Shown here: piece by piece, positions 7,086 to 11,676 of the stretch
Layout: each line of letters opens with the position of its first letter
Position numbering within the stretch: the stretch's first letter is position 1
Assembly: GCA_021816545.1 (NCBI GenBank)
Contig: JAKAXP010000056.1
Coordinates: 1-11,676 of the forward strand
Length of the DNA stretch: 11,676 bases
Source of the DNA: Bacteroidota bacterium
Lineage (GTDB): Bacteria > Bacteroidota > Bacteroidia > Bacteroidales > VadinHA17
Direction: 5' to 3'
Notes under the pieces: generated by a model
Database searches by the model: none
What the model saw: only the letters and a program-made list of their open reading frames with translations
Told to the model about the DNA's origin: nothing
Made by a program: the position numbers and the translations under genes

Positions 7086-7697
7086 ATGTCAAACCGGGCT
7101 AAAGCACTGCTTCTTATTTTTTCGATCCTGATCGTTGATCAGGCTGTAAAGATCATTATCAAGACCAACATGGTCATTGGCGATGAGATACCGGTACTTG
7201 GAAACTGGTTCCGGATTCATTTCCTTGAGAACAACGGGATGGCCTTCGGGATGGAATGGGGCGGCAAAACAGGGAAGGTGGCCCTTTCAGTATTCCGTAT
7301 GATTGCAATAGCCGGTATATCATGGTATCTTGACAGTATCATAAAGAAGAATGCACATGCCGGCCTGATCCTTTCTGTAAGTGCAATAATTGCAGGTGCT
7401 GCCGGAAACCTTATCGACAGTGCTTTTTACGGAATGATCTTCAGTGAGAGCTGGCACACTCCGGCAGTTCTTTTCCCGGAAGGGGGAGGTTACTCTTCAT
7501 TTCTTCACGGAAGGGTTGTGGACATGCTCTACTTCCCGGTAATTGACACAACCTGGCCCGACTGGTCACCAATCAGGCCGGGACAGTCATTTATATTCTT
7601 CAGGCCGGTATTTAACCTGGCTGACACATCGATCACCACGGGGGTTCTTGCGATACTTTTCTTCCAGAAAAAATTCCTGGGAGAGTCACATTCATGA
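7086..7697 (+). CDS. lspA: Lipoprotein signal peptidase (signal peptidase II), long Bacteroidota-type form
   Basis: Inner-membrane aspartyl protease that removes signal peptides from diacylated prolipoproteins at the lipobox Cys. The 203-residue protein has four predicted membrane segments (about 6-25, 65-85, 92-111, 176-196). Conserved boxes are VDQAVK (17-22), ENNGMAFG (48-55), GAAGNLID (104-111), HGRVVDM (141-147) and FNLADTSI (176-183). D111 and D180 correspond to the catalytic aspartates D124 and D143 of the Pseudomonas enzyme. Compared with the roughly 165-residue E. coli LspA, the extra length sits mainly between D111 and HGRVVD (about 26 residues) and between VVD and FNLAD (about 14), on the periplasmic side near the active site. 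The ATG at 7086 has no Shine-Dalgarno. An inverted repeat at 7735-7751 may end its transcript. Confidence 0.95.
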   Translation: MSNRAKALLLIFSILIVDQAVKIIIKTNMVIGDEIPVLGNWFRIHFLENNGMAFGMEWGGKTGKVALSVFRMIAIAGISWYLDSIIKKNAHAGLILSVSAIIAGAAGNLIDSAFYGMIFSESWHTPAVLFPEGGGYSSFLHGRVVDMLYFPVIDTTWPDWSPIRPGQSFIFFRPVFNLADTSITTGVLAILFFQKKFLGESHS

Positions 7698-7734
7698 GGT
7701 GAATTTCATGCGGGGAATCATCAGGCATTCTTCC

Positions 7735-7751
7735 CGGAACAATTTGTTCCG
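7735..7751. repeat. Perfect 17-bp palindrome at the polyprenyl synthase promoter; terminator or operator
   Basis: The arms CGGAACAA (7735-7742) and TTGTTCCG (7744-7751) surround a single T. As RNA it would fold as a 6-bp stem CGGAAC/GTTCCG with a 5-nt loop, followed by the T-rich CATTTTGTCTTATTTTT, which fits a weak intrinsic terminator for lspA. As DNA it is a perfect dyad whose edge is 10 bp upstream of the -7 box at 7762, a place where a dimeric regulator would interfere with RNA polymerase. The sequence does not decide between the two roles. Confidence 0.5.
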
Positions 7752-7761
7752 CATTTTGTCT

Positions 7762-7769
7762 TATTTTTG
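7762..7769 (+). promoter_or_regulatory. Bacteroidota-type -7 promoter element for the polyprenyl synthase gene
   Basis: TATTTTTG is an exact TAnnTTTG match 19 nt before the ATG at 7789. TTTG at 7743-7746, inside the upstream palindrome, is the nearest -33-like sequence, but the 15-bp gap is shorter than usual. Confidence 0.6.
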
Positions 7770-7788
7770 GTGATACCTTCAGCAGAAG

Positions 7789-8763
7789 ATGGCAGGTCTT
7801 TCAGACATAAAGAAACCGGTTGCAGCAGAAATGCGGGAGTTTGAAGCCTACTTCAGGCGCACGCTGCAGAGCGATATCCCCTTCTTTCATGTAATACTTA
7901 ACAATTTTCTGCGGCGCAAAGGTAAACAGATGAGGCCTTTGCTTGTTTTCCTGACGGCAAAGCTCAACGGTACGGTAAGTGAGACGACCTACATTGCAGC
8001 CACCTTCATTGAATTGCTTCACACTGCCACCCTGGTGCATGACGATGTGGTTGATGATGCCTCGGAACGGCGGGGATTGCCGTCACTCAATGTGCTTTAT
8101 AATTCCAAGATAGCAGTACTGGTTGGCGATTACCTGCTGGCGCAGGGGCTTCTGATAAGTGTTGAGAAGCAGCGCTTCAACATGCTTGGAATTGTATCAG
8201 ACGCTGTGAGGGAAATAGTAAGAGGCGAACTTGTTCAGCTTCAGAAAACCCGCAAGCTTGATATCCGGGAAGAGGATTACTTCCGTATTATCAGGATGAA
8301 GACAGCCACTCTCATTTCAGCATGCACTGCCTGCGGCGCCAGCTCTGTCACCGACGATGCTGTGGTAATCGGACGGATGAAGGAGCTCGGTGAAAACATC
8401 GGCGTGGCTTTCCAGATAAAAGATGATCTTCTCGATTATACTGGCGAGGGCCTTACCGGCAAAAGGGAGGGGAATGACATCAAGGAAAAGAAGATAACTC
8501 TTCCTCTGATACACGCTCTCAGGGAGGCGGGACCGATAGAAAGACGCCACATCCTGAGGCTGCTCAGGAAAAAGAAAAAGGGAAAAAGGGAGATCAGGGA
8601 GGTGATAGAGTTCGTGCGAAAGCACAATGGCCTTGAATATGCCGAAGCAAAAATGCAGGAGTACTCTGACAGGGCAATCCGGATCCTGGAGGAGTATCCG
8701 GAATCAGAAACAAAGTCAGCACTAATCGAGTTTGTTATATTCTCAACACTCAGAAGAAAATGA
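7789..8763 (+). CDS. Polyprenyl diphosphate synthase, long-chain type (octaprenyl-diphosphate synthase-like)
   Basis: Trans-isoprenyl diphosphate synthase that adds IPP units head-to-tail to an allylic primer, probably making the side chain of the respiratory quinone (menaquinone in most Bacteroidota). The 324-residue product has the IPP-binding GKQMRP (45-50), the first Asp-rich motif DDVVD (85-89) and the second, KDDLLD (211-216), each coordinating Mg-diphosphate, then GKREGNDIKEKKITLPL (224-240). Positions -5 and -4 before the first Asp are the small residues A80 and T81. In this family bulky residues there stop the chain early, so a long product is inferred; the exact length is not readable. 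The ATG lies 19 nt after a TATTTTTG box. Its TGA overlaps the next gene's start as ATGA, implying translational coupling. ispB is the closest named homologue, but orthology is not assured. Confidence 0.92.
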   Translation: MAGLSDIKKPVAAEMREFEAYFRRTLQSDIPFFHVILNNFLRRKGKQMRPLLVFLTAKLNGTVSETTYIAATFIELLHTATLVHDDVVDDASERRGLPSLNVLYNSKIAVLVGDYLLAQGLLISVEKQRFNMLGIVSDAVREIVRGELVQLQKTRKLDIREEDYFRIIRMKTATLISACTACGASSVTDDAVVIGRMKELGENIGVAFQIKDDLLDYTGEGLTGKREGNDIKEKKITLPLIHALREAGPIERRHILRLLRKKKKGKREIREVIEFVRKHNGLEYAEAKMQEYSDRAIRILEEYPESETKSALIEFVIFSTLRRK

Positions 8764-9200
8764 AAGATGTTAACCGCTTTCTCTCCCTGGGCACCTATGC
8801 AATAACCGGTGTCTCGAGAGATCCGAAAAAATTCGGGCATGTAATGTTTCTCGACCTGCGCAAGAAGGGAATGGACGTAGTACCCGTCAATCCTGCAGGT
8901 GGAATCATTGACGGAATCAGCTGCTACAGGTCGGTCAGCGAACTGCCCTCCGGAGTAAGGGGTTTGATTTTCATGACACCGAAGGAGCAAACACTTTCTG
9001 TTGCAAGGGAAGCCATTTCCCACGGGATAAAGGATCTCTGGATTCAGCAGGGGGCGGAAACAAAAGAGACCATTGCCGAACTTGAAAAGGAAGATGTCAA
9101 CCTGATCCACCACCAGTGCATAATGATGTTCTGGAAACCAAACGGGGTCCATTCCTTTCACCGTTTTCTGAAGAAAATATTCGGGGGACTGCCCGCCTGA
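8760..9200 (+). CDS. CoA-binding domain protein (YccU-like Rossmann fold)
   Basis: Small stand-alone protein of the CoA_binding_2 type, related to the CoA-binding domain of succinyl-CoA synthetase alpha. The 146-residue product begins with a Rossmann strand-loop (TYAITGVSRDPKKFGH, about 12-27), followed by MDVVPVNPAGGIIDGISCY, LIFMTPKEQT and DLWIQQGAETKE. It ends with the family's characteristic tail HHQCIMMFWKPNGVHSFHR (about 119-137) and GGLPA. No catalytic function is established for such single-domain proteins; some bind CoA. The ATG overlaps the polyprenyl synthase stop by ATGA, so the two are cotranscribed and probably translationally coupled. That suggests, but does not prove, a link to isoprenoid or CoA metabolism. 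It converges on uvrC; a short GC stem (CCCG/CGGG, 9192-9204) and AAATTTTT overlap its stop codon. Confidence 0.85.
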   Translation: MKDVNRFLSLGTYAITGVSRDPKKFGHVMFLDLRKKGMDVVPVNPAGGIIDGISCYRSVSELPSGVRGLIFMTPKEQTLSVAREAISHGIKDLWIQQGAETKETIAELEKEDVNLIHHQCIMMFWKPNGVHSFHRFLKKIFGGLPA

Positions 9201-9212
9201 CGGGAAATTTTT
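9192..9212 (+). terminator. Short stem and T-run at the end of the CoA-binding gene
   Basis: CCCG (9192-9195) and CGGG (9201-9204) form a 4-bp GC stem with the loop CCTGA containing the stop codon, followed by AAATTTTTG. The stem is short for an intrinsic terminator. A second, more distal hairpin GCAGGT (9234-9239)/ACCTGC (9251-9256), loop 11, lacks a T-run. Confidence 0.35.
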
Positions 9213-9274
9213 GATTCTCGCGAAGTTCACAGTGCAGGTGACTGGCAATTACCTGCTGATTGTCTGCGCTTTAA

Positions 9275-9297
9275 AACAATGTTTTCCTGACATTGTT
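9275..9297 (-). terminator. Hairpin in the convergent gap, candidate uvrC terminator
   Basis: AACAATGT (9275-9282) and ACATTGTT (9290-9297) are perfect 8-bp arms around a 7-nt loop. Read on the minus strand, downstream of the uvrC stop at 9313, the stem ends in TTGTTTTAAAG, a short T-run as in a weak intrinsic terminator. The right arm overlaps the first 4 bases of the parS-like site. Confidence 0.4.
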
Positions 9298-9309
9298 CCA
9301 CGTGGAAAT
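9294..9309. other. parS-like centromere site (candidate ParB/Spo0J binding site)
   Basis: TGTTCCACGTGGAAAT lies in the only convergent gap on this side of the window. It contains the perfect 12-bp palindrome TTCCACGTGGAA (9296-9307) centred on CACGTG. It matches 12 of 16 bases of the classical B. subtilis parS TGTTTCACGTGAAACA, and 14 of 16 of the GTTCCACGTGGAAC-type variant found, as I recall, in other bacteria. The mismatches are at the right outer edge (AT instead of CA). ParB-family proteins load at such sites and organise the origin region. No parA or parB gene is in the window, so the assignment rests on sequence alone. Confidence 0.5.
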
Positions 9310-9312
9310 AAA

Positions 9313-11106
9313 TTAATTTTTGAGTGCGGTGGCCAGAATCGCCGCTTTTTTTGCTCCAACGACCTTTTCGAGGTCTTCCGGGGCAGCTTCGGCAAGTTTT
9401 TTAACCGAGCCAAATTTTTTAAGGAGAAGTTCCTTTGTCTTATCTCCGATTCCAGGAATTTCATCCAGGATTGAACGGTTCATCCTGGAACTGCGCTTAC
9501 CCCTGTGAAAGTTTATTCCGAAACGGTGGGCCTCGTTTCTCAGGTGTTGGATAATTTTAAGGGTGATGCTGTTCTTGTCCAGATAGAGCGGTACCGAATC
9601 TCCGGGGAAATAAATCTCCTCCAGCTTCTTTGCAATTCCAATAACTGTAACGGTTCCCCTTATACCGAGTAAATCAAGGCTTTTTATGGCAGATGAGAGC
9701 TGCCCCTTGCCTCCGTCAATAACAACAAGCTGGGGAAGCGGCTTCTGTTCATCCAGCATTCTTCTGTAACGGCGGTAAATAACCTCCTCCATCGAGGCAA
9801 AATCGTCAGGTCCTGTTACTGTTTTTATATTGAAATGGCGGTATTCCCTGTTGCTTGGCTTGCCGTTACGGAAGACTACACATGCTGCCACAGCAGATTC
9901 ACCCTGTATGTTTGAATTGTCAAAACACTCAATATGAGAAGGAAGGACAGGCATGTGAAGGTCCTTCTTCATCCTCTCGAGATTCTTTTCGGTACGGTTT
10001 TCCTTCGACTTTTCTGCGGTTTTCTTTTGTCTTTCAAGCCTGAAAAAGACTGCATTACGATTGGCCAGTTCAAGCAATTTATAGCGGTCACCCCGCTGAG
10101 GAACCGTGTATTTGATCTTATCGAGCTGAATATCAGGCATAAATGGAACAATTACCTCCGGTGAGTTGCTTGATACCCTTTGCCTTATTTCGGTGACTGC
10201 GGTTGAAAGCAATGACTCCATCTCTTCTTCCATCCTCATTTTCAGCTCAACGGACCAGGATTGCACTATAGCGCCGGATACCACCTTCATGTAGCTGACA
10301 TACATTGAACCCTCCCCGGCGGAGCACCCAAATACATCGACGTTCTTTACTGAGGTGTTGACTACCACCGACTTGCTGCGGTATTTGGAAAGAAGTTCGA
10401 GCTTCTCCTTGATTTTCTGTGCCTCCTCAAACTTCAGCTCCGATGCATATTTGCGCATTACCGATTCCAGGTATGCTGTTACACCGGAAAGATCTCCCCT
10501 GATTATTTCCTTAATCCTCTCTGCCTGGAGGCTGTATTCTGCCTCACTTACAAGTCCGATGCACGGGGCTTTGCAGTTGCCCATGTGATATTCGAGGCAC
10601 ACTTTGAATTTGCCTTCTGATATTGATTTTTCTGAAAGCGGCAGTGAACAGGTGCGGATCTGAAAGAGGTGGCGGATAAGTTCAAGAAGTGTTCTGACAG
10701 CCGGAACAGATGTGTAAGGTCCAAAATAGGCAGAGCCGTCAGCGATTAGTTTCCTCGTCATGAAAACCCTCGGAAAGTGTTCATTCTTAACACATATCCA
10801 GGGATAGGTCTTGTCGTCCTTCAGCAGGATATTATACCTTGGCTGATGTTTCTTTATAAGGCTGTTTTCAAGAAGGAGAGCCTCTGATTCGTTGTCAACC
10901 ACCACATGACGCAGGTCCGCTGCGCGGGAGAGCATAACCTTTGTCTTGCCTGACTGGTTTTTTGCAAAGTATGATGAGACCCGTTTACGGAGACTGCGGG
11001 CTTTCCCGACGTAAAGGATTGTTCCGGAGGCATCAATGAACTGGTATACACCCGGCTTGTCGGGCAGGGCCGATACTGTTGACTTTATATAATCTGCTCC
11101 TGTCAT
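9313..11106 (-). CDS. uvrC: Excinuclease ABC subunit C
   Basis: Dual-incision nuclease of nucleotide excision repair; it cuts 3' then 5' of a lesion in the UvrB-DNA complex. The 597-residue product is full length. Domains in order: GIY-YIG nuclease (about 16-95; Y21, Y32-G34 and E80 in the LLLEN helix); a four-cysteine segment C153, C170, C178, C182 that could hold an Fe-S cluster; the UvrB-interacting UVR motif (about 220-240, LKFEEAQKIKEKLELL); the RNase H-like 5'-incision domain with D396 (ECFDNSN), D464 (VIDGGKGQL) and H527 (NEAHRF) matching the Thermotoga DDH triad; and a helix-hairpin-helix tail from about 548 (IPGIGDKTKELLLKKFG). All catalytic residues are present. The ATG at 11104-11106 has no Shine-Dalgarno and lies 53 bp after the adenine deaminase stop, a gap holding a 13-bp-arm hairpin. 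PolA, also in this window, would fill the gap after incision. Confidence 0.97.
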   Translation of the reverse strand: MTGADYIKSTVSALPDKPGVYQFIDASGTILYVGKARSLRKRVSSYFAKNQSGKTKVMLSRAADLRHVVVDNESEALLLENSLIKKHQPRYNILLKDDKTYPWICVKNEHFPRVFMTRKLIADGSAYFGPYTSVPAVRTLLELIRHLFQIRTCSLPLSEKSISEGKFKVCLEYHMGNCKAPCIGLVSEAEYSLQAERIKEIIRGDLSGVTAYLESVMRKYASELKFEEAQKIKEKLELLSKYRSKSVVVNTSVKNVDVFGCSAGEGSMYVSYMKVVSGAIVQSWSVELKMRMEEEMESLLSTAVTEIRQRVSSNSPEVIVPFMPDIQLDKIKYTVPQRGDRYKLLELANRNAVFFRLERQKKTAEKSKENRTEKNLERMKKDLHMPVLPSHIECFDNSNIQGESAVAACVVFRNGKPSNREYRHFNIKTVTGPDDFASMEEVIYRRYRRMLDEQKPLPQLVVIDGGKGQLSSAIKSLDLLGIRGTVTVIGIAKKLEEIYFPGDSVPLYLDKNSITLKIIQHLRNEAHRFGINFHRGKRSSRMNRSILDEIPGIGDKTKELLLKKFGSVKKLAEAAPEDLEKVVGAKKAAILATALKN

Positions 11107-11118
11107 TTATCTCATTGC

Positions 11119-11154
11119 CTGCACATTAACCGAACCGAAATGGTTTATGTGCAG
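11119..11154. repeat. Long inverted repeat between the adenine deaminase gene and uvrC
   Basis: The arms CTGCACATTAACC (11119-11131) and GGTTTATGTGCAG (11142-11154) pair at 12 of 13 positions around a 10-nt loop and fill most of the 53-bp gap. Neither strand has a T-tract after it, so it is not a typical intrinsic terminator. It could be a regulator site, an mRNA-processing or stability stem, or an attenuating hairpin 12 nt before the uvrC ATG. No exact TAnnTTTG box is present in this gap. Confidence 0.55.
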
Positions 11155-11159
11155 AAGTC

Positions 11160-11676
11160 TTACCTGGTCCTGTATTTGCTGTAAGGATCGGGAACAAACA
11201 GCGGTATATGCCTGAATGTCAGGCCGTCAAACAGTCCCCTGTCGCTCATCTTGAGCTTTGGAATGACAAGCAGGGCCATGAATGAAAGAGTCATGAAAGG
11301 TGCATCCAGCCTGCAGCCGAGGCTTTTTACCGTTTCAGACAGTTTTTCGTAGCGTGCGGCCATTGCTGTGACCGGGAGGTCTGACATGATACCGGCAACC
11401 GGCAGTCTGAGGATTTCTGCGCCGTCGTCAGAGACGACAGACATTCCTCCCCCCGCGTCCACAATGAGGTTAATGGCTGCAACAATATCGCGGTCATTTG
11501 TTCCTATTGCAATTATATTATGACTGTCATGTGCCACCGATGAGGCCAGCGCGCCGCTTTTAATGCCGAATCCCCTTATGAATCCCACGGCGGGAGGCTT
11601 GTCATTGTATCTTTCCTTTACGACAATTTTAAGGATATCTTCCCCTGGTCTGGGGATCAAAAACGGCTCCTCCCCT
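11160..11676 (-). CDS. ade: Adenine deaminase, C-terminal part (5' end outside window)
   Basis: Metal-dependent amidohydrolase that converts adenine to hypoxanthine plus ammonia in purine salvage. Only the last 171 or so residues are visible; the frame is open to the window edge (reading GEEPFLIPRPG at the edge), so the catalytic metal-binding domain lies outside. The visible part is the family's C-terminal domain: PPAVGFIRGFGIKSGALASS, VAHDSHNIIAIG, the GGG segment before MSVVSDDGA, LPVAGIMSD and the FMTLSFMALLVIPKLKMSD stretch, which together are distinctive of Ade. The TTG at 11658-11660 is an internal Leu codon, not a start. It precedes uvrC by 53 bp on the same strand, so cotranscription is possible, though a strong inverted repeat separates them. 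Confidence 0.9.
   Translation of the reverse strand, partial: GEEPFLIPRPGEDILKIVVKERYNDKPPAVGFIRGFGIKSGALASSVAHDSHNIIAIGTNDRDIVAAINLIVDAGGGMSVVSDDGAEILRLPVAGIMSDLPVTAMAARYEKLSETVKSLGCRLDAPFMTLSFMALLVIPKLKMSDRGLFDGLTFRHIPLFVPDPYSKYRTR

Noticed and set aside
8436..9248. Minus-strand open frame of 270 codons
   Set aside because: It runs antisense through the 3' part of the polyprenyl synthase gene and the whole CoA-binding gene, both with clear family motifs; its translation shows no recognisable domain and is Ser/Phe/Cys-rich, as expected of an antisense shadow.
9211..9474. Plus-strand open frame of 87 codons beginning in the convergent gap
   Set aside because: More than half is antisense to the uvrC helix-hairpin-helix tail; low complexity (Phe/Lys-rich) and no start signal, so it is more likely chance.
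11658..11660. TTG as a start codon for a 166-residue protein
   Set aside because: The frame continues open to the window edge and the translation is the C-terminal domain of a much longer adenine deaminase, so this TTG is an internal Leu codon.
1..11676. Search for defence systems, mobile elements, CRISPR, tRNA/rRNA, riboswitches or a novel gene cluster
   Set aside because: Every long frame is accounted for by a recognised housekeeping family, intergenic gaps are at most about 150 bp, and no direct-repeat array, transposase, integrase or tRNA cloverleaf was seen by eye.

Overview
The window reads as an ordinary stretch of housekeeping chromosome, most likely from a member of the Bacteroidota (Bacteroidales-like). 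This rests on three things. The protein flavours fit: an S41 protease with a long C-terminal extension, an LspA with large insertions, and a fatty acyl-CoA synthetase ending in KIKRFLYY. At least three intergenic regions carry an exact TAnnTTTG -7 box, the hallmark of the Bacteroidota primary sigma factor. No gene start has a convincing Shine-Dalgarno sequence. No phage, transposon, CRISPR array, tRNA, rRNA, toxin-antitoxin or defence gene was seen, and no gap between genes exceeds about 150 bases.

Layout. 1-1158 (+) is the 3' part of a C-terminal processing protease. It converges on a minus-strand operon that is read 5206 to 1229: a QueD/PTPS-type pterin enzyme, DNA polymerase I (polA), then both subunits of molybdopterin synthase (moaD, moaE). 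Junctions in this operon are a GTGA start/stop overlap, 2 bp and 17 bp. A 142-bp divergent promoter region (5207-5348) separates it from a plus-strand run: a fatty acyl-CoA ligase (5349-6989), lspA (7086-7697), a long-chain polyprenyl diphosphate synthase (7789-8763) and, overlapping it by ATGA, a small CoA-binding Rossmann protein (8760-9200). These converge at 9201-9312 on uvrC (9313-11106, -). Behind uvrC lies the 3' part of an adenine deaminase gene (11160-11676, -), cut by the window edge.

The genes serve envelope biogenesis (protease, lipoprotein signal peptidase, isoprenoid-chain synthesis, fatty-acid activation), DNA repair (polA supplies the gap filling that follows UvrC incision), pterin/molybdenum cofactor synthesis and purine salvage.

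No undescribed multi-gene system is visible. The observation most worth checking is a parS-like palindrome (9294-9309) in the convergent gap next to uvrC, which would predict that this region lies in the origin-proximal domain. Secondary points are a possible sliding-clamp-binding peptide in the PolA linker, promoters set at a near-constant very short distance from the start codons, a perfect 17-bp dyad at the polyprenyl synthase promoter, and the placement of polA inside a pterin/molybdopterin operon.
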